Counted from the stretch's first letter, positions 10,906 through 22,092 are shown. The stretch: 64,000 nucleotides of DNA from Lepus europaeus (GCF_033115175.1 NC_084845.1:1614501-1678500); one strand, 5' to 3'. Program-made: numbers and translations. The notes: generated by a model from the letters alone, not told the origin.

Positions 10906-11402
10906 CATCCATGTTTTGAAGAAAGGGCCAGGATACTAACTACTTGAGGTTTCACAGGCCAAGAAGTTTCTCAGATCTTCTCAGGGAACCCTGAAGTAGC
11001 CACGGATCATGTGCCAACGAGTGGGTGTAGCTGTGTGCCTCTCAAACTTCACGGAATCTCTTTTTAACGTTTTTGAACCATTTTAAAATGTAAAAACCAT
11101 TCTTATTTTGACGGCCTTACAGCAAGTACTAGTCTGGAGTGGAGTTTGCTAAACTTCGGTCTGTGCAGCACCTGGTTTACAGTAAGGGATATGCAGCTAG
11201 TGGGTAAAGAGAAATAAAGAGAAAAGTGCTGTCAGAGAGCCCAAGAGACTGGACATTGAGGAGAAAGACAGAAATCGGTTCCCTTTATATGTGAGTCTCC
11301 ACAGTGGAGAGCAGGGAGCCTGGGTAGAGGCAGCCACAGACGAATTTTCTTAGGCTCACATGGCCTTTGGTAAAGAATAAATACTTTCTCAACACAAAAG
11401 TT
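10906..11402. other. Unassigned sequence
   Basis: Nothing recognisable apart from mild AT richness. Confidence 0.4.
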
Positions 11403-11580
11403 GGGGGCTGGCAAGGTGCGAGGGTTAAGCCTGGCTCAGCTGGGGCTGTTGTGACCATCTGGGGAGTGAGCTCGTGGATGGAACATCTCTCTCTGTGTCT
11501 CTCTCTCCGCCTCCTCCTCACGCTCTGTAACTCTTCCTTTCAAAGAAATAAATCTTTATTTAAAAAAAAAATCCCAAAAA
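11403..11580 (+). repeat. CSINE with internal deletion
   Basis: The plus-strand head ('GGGGCTGGCAAGGTGCGAGGG') jumps directly to the end of the body ('CTGGCTCAGCTGGGGCTGTTG') and to the TC box and A tail. About 150 bp of the usual body is missing. Confidence 0.75.
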
Positions 11581-12282
11581 ACGTGGAATATTTCACTTAA
11601 TACAAGATTTCTAGGTTTTGTGACCCAATGATCAGCATTCTGATGTGGCAAGCAAAGGTTGGAGCTGAAGATCAGGGGAGCCTGTGATGGGGGTGAGGAG
11701 GGTGGGGAGATAGAGCGAGAGAGAGAGAGAGAGAGAGAGAAGGAGAGAGAGCACAGGCAGGCAAGCGCTGGGAGTGGGCACAGCCCTAGATGCTTGGGGC
11801 AGGCTCCTCTGACCAGTAGAAACCAGTGAATGCTGTCGATGGCCAACAGATGGCGCTGTTGCAACGTTGGCTAAACCTTGGGGGCAAACATTCTTCGGAT
11901 CTTGAAAATGGACGCTGTGGCTCTAGATTTATTTCAGTCCATTTTTTTCCTTCTCTTAAAGAAGAGAAACAGATGCACTTAGAGAAGGAGTCCTGTGGCA
12001 AGTTCGACCCACTGCACACGTGTCAAGGCTTCAAGACCCAGGGCTGCCCCGCTGGGTTTACCACCTGGATGCCACATATCCTGCAGGGTGGGCCCCTGCC
12101 CCGGTGCATTGCTTATTTATTCTCTTACTCAGCGCTTAAAAATTGCTGAGAGCGTTTTTAAAAATTCTCACAATAGGAAAATATGTATGCGAGGTGACAG
12201 TTATGTGAACTGTATCCTGATTTAGCCTTTCCAGAATGTATACATATATATAAACATGACCATCATAAAGACATATATCAAT
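11581..12282. other. Unassigned sequence with (GA)n tract
   Basis: Contains a (GA)n microsatellite at about 11712-11742 and a CTCF-like motif at 11843-11856. No repeat or gene was recognised in the rest. Confidence 0.4.
11843..11856 (+). promoter_or_regulatory. Candidate CTCF site
   Basis: CCAACAGATGGCGC fits 13 of 14 positions of the CTCF core CCASYAGRKGGCRS, the only mismatch being A at the fourth position. It lies in unique sequence, not in a SINE. A motif alone does not show binding. Confidence 0.4.
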
Positions 12283-12600
12283 TTTTAATGTTTATTTGTT
12301 TGAAATGTGGGAGGGAGGGAGAGAGCGAGAGAGAGAGAATATCTTCCAACCACTGCTCAAATGGCCACAACATCCAGGGCTAAGCCAGGCCAATGCTAAG
12401 AGCCAGGAAGTCCATCTGGGTTTTCCCACATGGGAGGCAGGAACCCAAGAGCCTTTGCTGTCACCGGCCGGCTCTCAGGGTGCACACTGGCAGGAAGCTG
12501 GGTCAGAAGCAGGAGACAGGGGTGGATCCCAGGCACTCTGAGTCGCATGAGGATGTCCCAGGCAGTGGCTTAACCCACCGTACCTCAACATCCCCACTCC
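12283..12600 (-). repeat. CSINE, older subfamily
   Basis: Minus-strand copy: tail 'TTTATTTGTTTGAAATG' on the left, body with 'GGGAGGCAGGAACCCAAG' and 'GATCCCAGGCACTCTGA', head degraded ('TTAACCCACCGTACC'). Confidence 0.75.
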
Positions 12601-12644
12601 CCCAGTGTATACAATTTCTACCTGTCAATTCAAGAAGTAAATTT

Positions 12645-12760
12645 AAATTTAAAAAATATTCATTGAGTTGCTGCTATGCCAGTCACTGTAGGTAGAGAAT
12701 TCCTGTCTTCAAAGAGCGTTTGTTCTGACAGATAGGTAGACAATAACATGAATACTGCAT
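12645..12760 (+). repeat. MIR/L2-class fossil
   Basis: 'TTCATTGAGTTGCTGCTATGCCAGTCACTGT' followed by 'AATTCCTGTCTTCAAAGAGCGTTTGTTCTGACAGATAGGTAGACAATAACA' has the landmarks of an ancient MIR3/L2-like repeat. Confidence 0.45.
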
Positions 12761-13225
12761 GGGATTCAGTGACACTGAAAAAGGACAAGTTTTGCCATGT
12801 AGAAAAATTCCAAACAACTTATGTAGATAGTGTATGTTGGGCACTTTAGTGATTTCTTTCCAAAAAGCGCATTCTGTGGAAAGGGAGAAGACAGCAACCT
12901 GCAGATGGGGAAACCCGATGAAGTCTGCCTCAGCAACGAGGAACTAAGCTGACGGCACCCATGTGCCCTTGACAAGATGGGAGGAGAGCCCTTGACCTCT
13001 GGGCCGCCCTCCCAAAGTGCTCGTGAGAAAAACATCAAACTCCAATCAAGGGACATTCCACAAAATACCTGGCCGGTCTGCCTCAGGCCCATCGGAGGCA
13101 AGGAGGGTGAGGAAGTGTCGCGGCCCAGGAGCCTAAGAAGACACGATAGCCGAGTGGCACGGGAGAGCCTGCTGGGCCTCTGGAATGGAAAGGGAAAATG
13201 TCAGGTCACATCGAAGGGACTCTGC
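12761..13225. other. Unassigned sequence
   Basis: No recognisable repeat or gene. The open frames of 88-111 codons here have no known domain. Confidence 0.35.
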
Positions 13226-13405
13226 GCAGAGGGTGGACTTTAGGTAATAGCAGTGGGTCCATACGGTTCATGAATTGTGAGAAGCCGTGCTCCGTGAGAT
13301 GCTAATGGTAAGGGAAGCCAGGCGCAAAGTCCATGGGAATCTCTACTTATCTTTGCAACTTTTCTCTAAATCTAGAACTATTCCAAAATACATAGGTTAA
13401 GATTT
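13226..13405 (+). repeat. L1M 3' UTR-like fragment
   Basis: 'GGGAATCTCTACTTATCTTTGCAACTTTTCTCTAAATCTAGAACTATTCCAAAATAC' resembles the 3' end of L1MC/D elements in sense orientation. Confidence 0.5.
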
Positions 13406-13659
13406 ATTTTGGTTGTTTATCTGAGATTCATATCTAATTGGGCATCCTGTATTTTCCCTGGTTAGATCTAGCACCCCAGTGTGCAGCTCCTGGAAGGCAT
13501 CTGGATTCTCTACCCCGCATCCACATTTTAGAGCCATTAGCATGTGAGCAAGGCCAGGACCCTGCAGGGCGTGGGAGTGAAGGAGACCACAGCAGCCCGA
13601 AGTGGAGAAACAGCAAGACCCAGTGCTGGCTTTTCGAGCAAACCGGTGAAGGCACGCAT

Positions 13660-13745
13660 GTCATGTGGCTTGGTCTCATCCAGCCTCAGTTTCCTGATGT
13701 GTAAAATGGACATTACAGTAGTGCATGCTTAGAGGCTTTGAGAAA
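13660..13745 (-). repeat. MIR fragment
   Basis: Contains the antisense MIR core 'CAGCCTCAGTTTCCTGATGTGTAAAATGGACA'. Confidence 0.65.
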
Positions 13746-14070
13746 TCGTTGACTTCAATAGAGCATTTGTCACTGTATTTGGAGGGCAGAATCCAAACAA
13801 CCAAAGTTAGTTTCTGTCTTAGCCAGTCTTGTTCATGGATGTATACATGAGTAGATATGTGCTTGGGTAGATATAAATACAATATACTTTGCAAAGCCAC
13901 ATTCGTAATATAATTTTAAAATATGATACACTTATTTAAATTGACATCCAGCCTCCAACATATAACATATTGGATATGTATTGAATAAATACATGATTAT
14001 AAAGTAATATTTAAATAAAACATACAATATAAATGTATAATCATATACTTTAATATAGTCTGTAATTTTT

Positions 14071-14405
14071 TTAAAGATTTATTTATTTATTTACTTGAAA
14101 GTCAGAGCTATACAGAGAAGGAGAGGCAGAGAGAGAGAGAGAGAGAGAGAGAGGTCTTCCATCTGCTGGTTCACTCCAAAACTGGCCGCAATGGCTGGAG
14201 CTGCGCTGATCTGAAGCCAGGAGCTTCTTCCGGGTCTCCCGTGTGGGTGCAGGCACCCAAGGTACTTGGGCCATCTTCTACTGCTTTCCCAGGCCACAGC
14301 AGAAAGCTGGATTGGAAGTGGAGCAGCTGGGACTTGAACTGGCGCCCATATGGGATGCCGGCACTGCAGGAAGCAGCTTTACCCGCTACACCACAGCACT
14401 GGCCC
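14071..14405 (-). repeat. CSINE with (GA)n
   Basis: Full-length minus-strand copy in AT-rich DNA. (GA)n at about 14131-14152; head ends 'TACACCACAGCACTGGCCCC'. Confidence 0.85.
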
Positions 14406-14564
14406 CTATATGTAATTTTATAAGTATGTGTTTATATATATTTTTATATTTACTGTAGGACTTATGTAATCAAATTATAGAAATATACTTGATATCTTTA
14501 AAAAAGAGTAAAAATTCAGGTAACATGAAATAGTTTGTTCTTTTATTGGCTGTATCAGAGAAAT

Positions 14565-14640
14565 TGGTTCCATGAGCATTCAACTGAGCACTTCTCATGT
14601 GCCAGACACCACGATAAACACTTCTAAAAAATTAAAACCT
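14565..14640 (+). repeat. MIR fragment
   Basis: 'TGAGCACTTCTCATGTGCCAGACACCACGATAAACACTT' matches the 5' half of MIR. Confidence 0.55.
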
Positions 14641-14852
14641 GCAGACTATAAAACTCAAAGTTGTCAGCTCCCATAATTTGGACACAGTTGGGTGGAGAAC
14701 CCAATCAAGGGATCGTGTGCAAAACAGATGGTGATGTAGACCACAGTGATTTTAAGCAGACACCTCCAGAGGGCTGTCCACATTGTTCCGTGTCTGAGAG
14801 AAACCTCTCCATCCCTAACTGCACAGAGTGTGGATGATTGCTGGCCTCTGGA

Positions 14853-14920
14853 CAGGCTGTAGCTCAGTGGAAAACTCCCCTGCTGATCTGAGGCCCGTGG
14901 TTCCATCTGGCCTGGGGACG
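14853..14920 (+). pseudogene. Degenerate tRNA-like fossil (tRNA-Ala or ID-like)
   Basis: 'GCTGTAGCTCAGTGG' matches an A box/D-arm of tRNA-Ala type. 30-odd bases further, 'CCGTGGTTCCATCTGG' sits at the B box/T-arm distance. The acceptor and D stems do not pair properly, so this is not a functional tRNA. A tRNA pseudogene or tRNA-derived SINE head are the options. Confidence 0.35.
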
Positions 14921-15350
14921 GTCGGCAGTGGCGGCTCTTCCTCCCTGAGCGCCACTCGCCGTGTTCTTGCTACTCTTCCATCGGCTCTGGGTGATGACTC
15001 CCTGGATCTACCCACTCCCACTGTCCCCAGGCCGGCCCTCGGTCAACGTCGTCGCCACCCACCAGGTCACTCGAGAGGGAAACCTGAGCATAACCCTCAT
15101 TTATCCCTTCCTCTGGGACCCTATACCCTACGCATCTGGAGGCCCCATCAACTGTTTCTCCTCTCCCCTTATGGATGTGTTTCTCTCCCCTGGGACAGAT
15201 CACCATGAACTTGGTCCTCTAATTAGGCTTTGCAGAGACGTAAAACAGGTAGGCTCTTCATAGATGGGTAGATGCATGACAGTTATGTACTCTATATCAC
15301 ATACTTACGTATGCACATGTATATATGGGGTATATGTATTATAGATACAT
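14921..15350. other. Unassigned sequence
   Basis: Mixed-composition sequence with a long plus-strand open frame (14961-15263) but no known domain. A pyrimidine-rich run ending in CAG (about 15018-15031) could pass as a splice acceptor. Confidence 0.3.
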
Positions 15351-15351
15351 C

Positions 15352-15545
15352 ACTGACCCTCGGTAGCCACAGAGAACTGGATGTAAGACCCACTGCAGAT
15401 ACCGGAATGTGCAGAGGCTCAAGTCTTTTACATAAAACGGTGCAGCATTCACTTATAACTCATGCCAGTCCTCCCGTATAAAGTCTTCTCTACATTGCTT
15501 CAAATGCCTAACACAGAACAAATGCCGTGTAGTTACTGTACAGAT
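15352..15545 (+). mobile_element. MER2-like Tigger DNA transposon fossil
   Basis: 'CTGACCCTCGGTAGCCACAG', 'ACTGCAGATACCGGAATGTGCAGAGGCTCAAGTC', 'TACATAAAACGGTGCAGCATT' and 'CCTCCCGTATAAAGTC' follow the order of the MER2 5' half. Confidence 0.65.
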
Positions 15546-16050
15546 CAGAACCCCTGGACACGGACGCTAACTACATATATGCACGTATACCAGTACCTGG
15601 CAAGCTACTGAGACATTTGGTCGGAAGAACTGGTTCATGCAATTGTGCGCTGGGAAGTTCAAAATCTGCAGAGCAAACTGGCAGGCTGAGAATCCAGGCC
15701 ACCTTTCTCTCTTAGTCTTGGAGGCAGAATGGCTTCCTTTCCAGGAAACCAGCTTTGCTCACAAGGATCTCAGCTTGCTAGCGTGAGGCCCACCACGTTC
15801 TGGAAGGTCATCTGTTTTATTGGAACTCCAGCGATCGTAAACGTTGACCACATCCACAAAACGTCTCCACAGAGACATCCGGCCTGGTCTTCGACCAAAC
15901 AATGGGGCACCACAGTCTGGCCAAGTGGGCACTTGCAGTGAACCACCTTTGCCTGGCTCACTGAGACAGACTTGGTTTTGCTTCCTGGAAAACCTGGCGG
16001 GATTTCCACACTTGGGATACATCCCCTTGGTCTCTGAAATGACTTCGGAG
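15546..16050. other. Unassigned sequence
   Basis: No clear repeat, although 'TCTGTTTTATTGGAAC' (15809-15824) resembles part of the hAT element that follows. The 160-codon minus-strand frame (15770-16252) runs through that fossil and is not a gene. Confidence 0.35.
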
Positions 16051-16054
16051 CAGA

Positions 16055-16225
16055 GGTTGACAGGCAGCTGCCCGCTGGCCAGATGCAGATGGCTGCCTGG
16101 CTGCCTGGCTTTGTAAATAACACTGATGACAACAATTGTGAAGGCGTTGCCTTGCCTGTTCGTTCATGTCGGTCTATGGCAGCTTTCGCCCTACCATGGC
16201 AGAGGCAAGGCCTTAAATACTGGCC
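16055..16225 (+). mobile_element. hAT-Charlie-type MITE fossil
   Basis: The order 'CTTTGTAAATAACACTG', 'GTTCGTTCATGTCGGTCTATGGCAGCTTTCGCCCTACCATGGCAGAGGC' corresponds to the widespread mammalian element containing 'TTTCGCGCTACAACGGCAGAG'. The subfamily name is not certain. Confidence 0.5.
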
Positions 16226-16334
16226 GGGCTGCCCCGTCCAGCACTTTACCAACCCTGGTGTAGGTCAGTGGTTTTTAAAGCAAAAATTACCTTCTCTATG
16301 GGGCAATTCTGAACAATGTGGGGGCGTTTCTTTT

Positions 16335-16990
16335 AAATTTTAAATTTTATTTTTAATTAATTCTTTCATTTAAAGGTGTTTTAAAAATTGTACATAATTA
16401 TAGGGCACAGTGTGAAAATGTTATATTTGTATACAATGTGTAATGATCAAGTCAGGGTAACTGGCATTTCCATCTCCTTAAATAGTTATCCTTTCTTTAT
16501 GTTGAGAAGCTTCACATTCCTCTCTTCTAGGTTTTTATAAAATATAATAAATTCTTTGAGTCTGTAATCACCCTAATGTGCTGTAAAAGGCTAGTGTCCA
16601 TTCCTCTTATCTGTGCTTTCATACCATTGTTCAACCCCCTCTCTCCGACCTCCCTTCCCAGGGAGCACGTTGCTCCCACGGATGGGGGAGAACATGTGGT
16701 GCCTGTCTTTCTGTGTCTGGTTTATTTCACGTAATGCAGTTGGTGGAGGCATTGGTGACTGCTGCAAAGCTGAGGCGTGCATGAAGCCCGGAGCGGACAG
16801 GGCCCACAGAGCCGAAGGTTCTGTCACCTTGGGACAGCTCCACCCAACAAACCGTGCGGCTCCTCTGCAATTTATCAGTCTCCTCCCAGACACGGTGCAA
16901 GTGAAAAACTTGTTTCTGATCACTCAACTGCATTATCAGTAATGCACTTCACATGTATGTACAAAGTATTTTTGCCAACTTTTGAACAAA
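16335..16990 (-). repeat. L1M 3' UTR fossil, antisense
   Basis: Antisense L1M landmarks occur in order: 'TACAATGTGTAATGATCAAGTCAGGGTAACTGGCA', 'CATTCCTCTCTTCTAGG', 'AATCACCCTAATGTGCTGTAAAAGG', 'GTGTCTGGTTTATTTCACGTAATGCA'. Confidence 0.65.
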
Positions 16991-17706
16991 AGGAATTTTC
17001 CAAAAGTGCAGCAATCGAGTCGGGAGAGAGGTCTCTTCGTTTAGTCCAGGATTTTACCAGGAGTTGTTCACTTAGCAAAAACCCCATCACGTATGGCAGT
17101 GCTGCTCCTGGGCATTGGGGACATCAGTGCCCCACACCCCACATTCACAGGGACCCTGTGCACACACGAGGAGCCTTCAAAAGCCCACAGAAAATGCACA
17201 TTCTGAACCATGCATGTATTTCCAAATTTTTTGCACCAAAAATTTTTTTCATTTTCCACAAACTTTTTCAAATCTCTTTGTGTAAGAATATATATGTGTT
17301 TGTTTTCATATACATAAAAGTGACTCTTAAGGCTTCAGAGTATATATCGGACTATGTGTACTCATGTGTGTTTATCTGCACACACATGAACAGTGAAACT
17401 TCACAATAAGAAAAACATGTACAAATGTGTGTATACACTACTCTTACACAGGTCATACATACGTGTAAGACTGCATGTACACACATACACATGCATGTGC
17501 CTATACTTTCACAAATACATTGATCTGATAGGTGTATGTGAGTATATGTGTATCCATGTACAGCACTGACCATACATCCACTACCAGTGGATGCAAGCAT
17601 CAAAGTGCTTCATCACACCTTCTAGAAAGACCACACAAGCAAGCACGATTCAATTGCATATTGATTATACTGGAACACATGGCCCTAATTTCTCTCATTA
17701 GTAAAA
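16991..17706. other. AT-rich and alternating purine-pyrimidine sequence
   Basis: 17430-17560 is rich in TG/CA and TATG steps. The 210-codon plus-strand frame (16777-17409) crosses the L1 fossil and this low-complexity DNA and is not a gene. Confidence 0.4.
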
Positions 17707-18015
17707 CATTTTTATTTATTTGAAATTCAGATACACTCATGGGAAATTATATATATGTGTATGAGGGAGAGGGAGAGAGATCTTCCATCTACTGATTCAC
17801 TCCCCTGGATGCCTACAACAGCAGGGCTGGGCCAGGCCAAAGCCATGAGCATGGAACTCAACCTAGGTCTCAAGTAGACAGCAGGGACCCAAGTCATTGA
17901 GCTGTCTCCCAGGGTGCACACGAGCAGAACGCTGGAACCTGGAGCAGAGCCAGACTGGAGCCCAGCAGGCTGGAATGGGATGCAGATGTCCCAAACAGCA
18001 TCCCAACTGCTAGGA
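17707..18015 (-). repeat. CSINE, older subfamily
   Basis: Minus-strand copy with tail 'TTTTTATTTATTTGAAATTCAG' and body 'GGGCCAGGCCAAAGCCATGAGCATGGAACTC'. It is well diverged and the head is damaged. Confidence 0.75.
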
Positions 18016-18056
18016 GAAATCCTTACCTCCTCTTCTCTTCTAAATCACAGGTAGAA

Positions 18057-18383
18057 GGGGCTGGAGCTGTGGCGTAGCGGGCAAAGCTGCAGCCTGCAGT
18101 GCTGGCATCCCATATAAGCACTGGTTTGAGTCCTGGCTGCTCCATTTCCGATCCAGCTCCCTGCTAATGGGCCTGGGAAAGCAGTGGAAGATGGCTCAAG
18201 TCCTTGGGCCCCTGTACCCACATGGGAGACCCAGAAGAAGCTTCTGGCTCCTGGCTTTGGATTAGCTTAACTCCAGGTGTTGTGGCCATTTGGGGAGTGA
18301 ACCAGCAAATGGAAGACCTCTCTCTCACTGCCTCTGCCTCTCTCTAACTCTGCTTTAAAATAAATAAATAAATCTTTAAAAGT
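18057..18383 (+). repeat. CSINE
   Basis: Full-length plus-strand copy, head 'GGGGCTGGAGCTGTGGCGTAGCGGGC', tail AAATAAATAAATC. Confidence 0.85.
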
Positions 18384-18419
18384 TACAAGTAATTTTAATT
18401 ATTTATTTTAACATTATTT

Positions 18420-19260
18420 TTGTATTGTTTATTATTTTATCTTAACACTGTAGAACATGTTAATATATATGAATTTCATTTCGGGAAGGTGAGGGGGTTT
18501 GAACATGCTTGTAAAGAATGGGGCACTCACCAGAATTGGAAATACTCACTGTCCATCCATAATAGGATGGATGGCGCTGCTGCTATGGGCAGCAGGTTAA
18601 GCCACCTCTCATGATGCCAGCATCTCATATGAGCGCCGATTCGAGTCTCAGCTGCTCCACTTCCAATCCAGCTCCCTGATAATGTGCTTGAGAAAGCAAT
18701 GGAGGACGGCCCAAGTGCTTGGGTCCCTGCATCCATGTGAGAGACCTGGATGGAGTTCCAGGCTCCTGACTTTGGCCTAGCCCAGCCCCAACCATCACAG
18801 CCGTTTGGAGAGTGAACCAGCAGATGGAAGGTCACTCCCTGTGTCTTTCCCTCTCTCTCTGTAACTCTGCTTTTCAAACAAGTAAATCTTACACATACAC
18901 ACACACACAATAGGATGGATAAAGAAATCTGTGAGATGTTCATCCACTGGAATGCTAAGCAGTGATGAAGAGGAATGGCCAACATCTAGAATCCACTGCT
19001 ACTAAGACACAGGTGCTAGGCTGAGCCAGTAAAGCCAGCTGCAGTCGGGCACATGGATTGCATGAGTCCGCTCACATGAAATTCCGGAACAAGCCCAACA
19101 AACATGATGCTGGAAGCTGGAAGAAATGCTGGGGGAGCGGGAGACTATGACTCAGGGCCGGGGCAGGTGGAGGCCTGTGGGGGAGGCTGAGATGCTCCAA
19201 ACCTTTATCGTGTGCTTGCTGTCAGTGTGGACAGAGGTAAAACATTAACACCCCGGAGGT
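18420..19260 (+). repeat. L1M fossil split by a CSINE
   Basis: 18520-18572 ('CACTGTCCATCCATAATAGG') and 18909-19260 ('GGATAAAGAAATCTGTGAGATG', 'GGAATGCTAAGCAGTGATGAAGAGGAATGG', 'CGCTCACATGAAATTCCGGAACAAG') follow the order at the end of L1M ORF2/3' UTR in sense orientation. Confidence 0.6.
18573..18908 (+). repeat. CSINE with 12-bp target-site duplication
   Basis: Plus-strand full-length copy flanked by AATAGGATGGAT at 18561-18572 and 18909-18920. It ends in a (CA)n tail. Confidence 0.85.
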
Positions 19261-19779
19261 TTGAGATGAGCAGTCCTTGAAAGAGGATCTGTGGAAACAG
19301 CATGGAGAAGTACATGGTGGCACATTCAGGCCAGGGGATAATACTGAAAAACAGTGTCAAAGACCCAGCCTACACGTAACAGAGCCAAGCTGCACACAGC
19401 CTGTGGGTGAGTCTCACCCTCACAACTGGAAATGAGCCTGTGAACAAGCACAGCTTCCCCAGTCCATTTCCTGCAGGCCAGCTGGAGTGAACTCGCTAAA
19501 TCGTGGGTCCCTGAAGCCTCCCAGCGGCGGGCTCATCACGTCCTCCCTCAGAGCCATGAGGGACGGGTTCCAGGACTCACAGCCGAGGATGCTCGGGTCC
19601 CTTTTATGAAAGGGGGTAGCGTGTGCCTAGAAACTGCATTAGGTCACTGAGACTGCCTCCCGTGCTAAGTAAACTGTTGTGACAATGTATCATCAGGGAA
19701 TCATGACATGAATAAAACTCGGCACCTATTCAGTAGAGACATGATCTTTTTACTAGTATTTTCTTTTCCTTTTTTCCCA

Positions 19780-20090
19780 AAGATATATTTATTTATTTGA
19801 AAGTCAAATACACAGAGAGAAGGAGGGGCAGAGAGAGAGAGTGAGAGAGAGGGGAGAGAGAGGACTTCCATCCACTGGTTCACTCCCCAGATGGCTACAA
19901 TGGCCGGAGCCAGGAGCTTCTTCTCTGTCTCCCATTCGAGTGCAGGGGCCCAAGCATTTTCTACTGCTTTCCCAGGCCACAGCAGGGAGCTGGATTGAAA
20001 GTGGAGCAGCCGGGACTCAAACCAGTGCCCCTATGGTATGCCAGCACTGCAGGATGTGGCTTTACCTGCTATGCCACAGCACCAACCCCT
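19780..20090 (-). repeat. CSINE
   Basis: Minus-strand copy inserted in the MER2 fossil; head ends 'TATGCCACAGCACCAACCCC'. Confidence 0.85.
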
Positions 20091-20099
20091 TTCTTTTCT

Positions 20100-20396
20100 T
20101 TTTAAAAGATTTTATTTATTTATTTGAAAGAGTTACAGAAAATGATGGAGCGACAGAGATTTTCTATCCACTGGTCTACTCCCCTGATGGCTGCAATGGC
20201 CATGGCTGGGCCAGGCCTAAGTCAGGAGCCAGGGGATTCATCCAGGTCTCCCACGTGGGTGGCAGGAACCCAAGCACTTGGGCCACCCTCCGCTGCTTTT
20301 CCCAGGCCACAGCAGAGAGCTGGATCAGAAGTGGAGCAGCCAGCACATGAACCTGCTCCCATATGAGATGCTGGCTTTAATTGCTGGCCCCCATTT
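20100..20396 (-). repeat. CSINE
   Basis: Second minus-strand copy in tandem at the same insertion point, with a shortened head ('TTTAATTGCTGGCCCCC'). Confidence 0.8.
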
Positions 20397-20539
20397 CTAG
20401 TATTTCCTATCCACAGTTGTCTGAATCCATGGCTCTGGAACCAGGGACACAGAAGGCCAAGTGCAGTGCATTTAGATAAAGCAGAGCACCTTCCCCTCCA
20501 TGCACACCAGTACTTCCTATCATCTTACCATTTCTTGCC

Positions 20540-20715
20540 AGAAGACACCTCCCTCCTTCCCACCCCAGGGCCTTTGCACTTGCTGAGCCTTCTGTCTGAA
20601 TAATCCTGAGTCTGCCTCCTTCTCAGCATTGACATCTCAGCTCCATATCACCCCCTAGAGAGAACTTCTCTGACACCAGCCCAGCCTTCTCAGATCATTG
20701 TGTTTTATTCCATTT
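20540..20715 (+). repeat. L2 LINE fragment
   Basis: 'CCCCAGGGCCTTTGCACTTGCTGAGCCTTCTGTCTGAATAATCCTG', 'TTCTCAGCATTGACATCTCAGC' and 'AGAGAACTTCTCTGACACC' are L2 3'-end landmarks. Confidence 0.65.
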
Positions 20716-20767
20716 CATTAGACTATGGTGGAAAAGGTAATTGGGGGCACAATACAGTTTTTTTAAA

Positions 20768-21105
20768 GGTTTTTTTTTTTTTAAGAGCTATTTATTTGTT
20801 TGAAAGGCAGAGTTTCAAAGAGAATGAGGCAGAGACAGAGAGATCTTTCATCCACAGGTTCAGTCCCCAAAAGGCCACAACAGCTAGAGCTGGGCCAGGC
20901 TGAAGCCAGGAACCTGGAATTCCGTCCAAGTCTCCCAGGAGAGTGGCGGGGTCCCAAGTACTCGGACCACCTTCTGCTGCTTTCCCAGGAGCATTAGCAG
21001 GGAGCTGGATTGGAAGTGGAGCAGCCAGGGCTTGAACCTGTGCTCATATGAGATGCTTACATTGGAGGCAGCAGCTTAACCTGCTATGCCACAATGCTGG
21101 CCCCA
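20768..21105 (-). repeat. CSINE
   Basis: Full-length minus-strand copy; T-rich tail on the left, head ends 'TATGCCACAATGCTGGCCCC'. Confidence 0.85.
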
Positions 21106-21125
21106 ATGTTTTAACATTTATTTGA

Positions 21126-21422
21126 CCAGGGGCTGGCCTGTGGCACAGTAGATTAAGGTCCACTTCTGATCAAGCTCCTTGTTAACGTGCCTGGGAAAGC
21201 AGCAGAGGATGACCCACATCCTTGGGCCCCTGCAACCATGTGAGCGACCTGGAAGAAGCTCCTGGCTCCTGGCTTTGGATTGGCGCAGCTCCAGCCATTG
21301 TGGTCACCTGGGGAGTGAGCCATCGGATGGAAGACCTCTCTATCTGTCTCTACCTCTCTCTACCTGTCTCTACCTCTCTCTGTAACTCTTTCAAATTAAT
21401 AAAATAAACCTTTAAAGAAAAT
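21126..21422 (+). repeat. CSINE, shortened head
   Basis: Plus-strand copy 'GGGGCTGGCCTGTGGCACAGTAG'; about 45 bp of the head/body junction is missing before 'CTTCTGATCAAGCTCCTTG'. It faces the preceding minus-strand copy. Confidence 0.8.
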
Positions 21423-21955
21423 AAACAAAAATTACTTGAGCACAGTGATTTGTGAGTTGGATGGCTCCAAATCAGACGCAGTTCAGGATCTCCACCGAGG
21501 ACATGCAAAGGGAGCTGCTCCTGGGCAAACACACAGGGCAGCTATGGAAATGTTTGTGTGGCCACAGTCGTGGACGTTGTCTTGAATGGTCAGTCCCACC
21601 AGAAACTCCCTAGTTTAATCGGAAGTCCTTGTAGGCGTCTGATTGGTTGAACTTCAGTTCTGGTTTTCATTAACATGGGCAATGACAAGAAAGAGCTCAA
21701 GTTCAGTTTTGCTTGTGTTTGCCAATAAAGCAAACTTAGCGTCAGGGGTGGGGGACCTGACTTGCTTGGTTTGCTCAGGGATTCTTCAGGCCTGGTCTCC
21801 ACGGAGTGCACTCCAGCACTGTTCATGTCTAAGGTTACACTGGTTCCCTGCCTGTTTACTTTCCTACTATCTCTTTCTCTTACCAATTACCTGCAAGAGA
21901 ATTTGCCCTCCAAATCTCCAGCTCCTGGTAGAGGTTGAACAAAGAATTCGCTCTG
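21423..21955. other. Unassigned sequence
   Basis: No recognisable repeat or coding signature. Confidence 0.35.
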
Positions 21956-21959
21956 GAGA

Positions 21960-22092
21960 GATACAGGCGAGCATGATAATTTGGTTAATGAATGCACAGC
22001 CCCTGGAGGGCAAGAGAGGGTTCCTAGGCTATGAAAAGCCATTTGGCATAAGGCAGATCCTCAATATTTGTTCAGTGAATAAGTGGTATAGT
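21960..22092 (+). repeat. L2-like fragment
   Basis: 'CCTGGAGGGCAAGAGAGGG' and 'GGCAGATCCTCAATATTTGTTCAGTGAATAAG' recall the L2 3' end. Confidence 0.5.

Larger units (their letters stand above)
19555..20485 (+). mobile_element. MER2-like Tigger fossil split by two CSINEs
   Basis: 19555-19761 ('GGACGGGTTCCAGGACTCACAGCCGAGGATGCTCGGGTCCCTTTTATGAAA', 'AGGGAATCATGACATGAATAAAA', 'TTCAGTAGAGACATGATC') and 20397-20485 ('CCACAGTTGTCTGAATCCATGG') are the two halves of one MER2 copy. The break carries CTAGTATTT at both sides (19753-19761, 20397-20405). Confidence 0.65.

Noticed and set aside
14961..15263. Possible coding exon after a pyrimidine-rich CAG
   Set aside because: Acceptor-like site is weak, no donor in frame and no protein family recognised.
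15770..16252. 160-codon minus-strand open frame
   Set aside because: Overlaps a hAT-type MITE fossil.
16777..17409. 210-codon plus-strand open frame
   Set aside because: Runs through an antisense L1M fossil into alternating TG/CA DNA.
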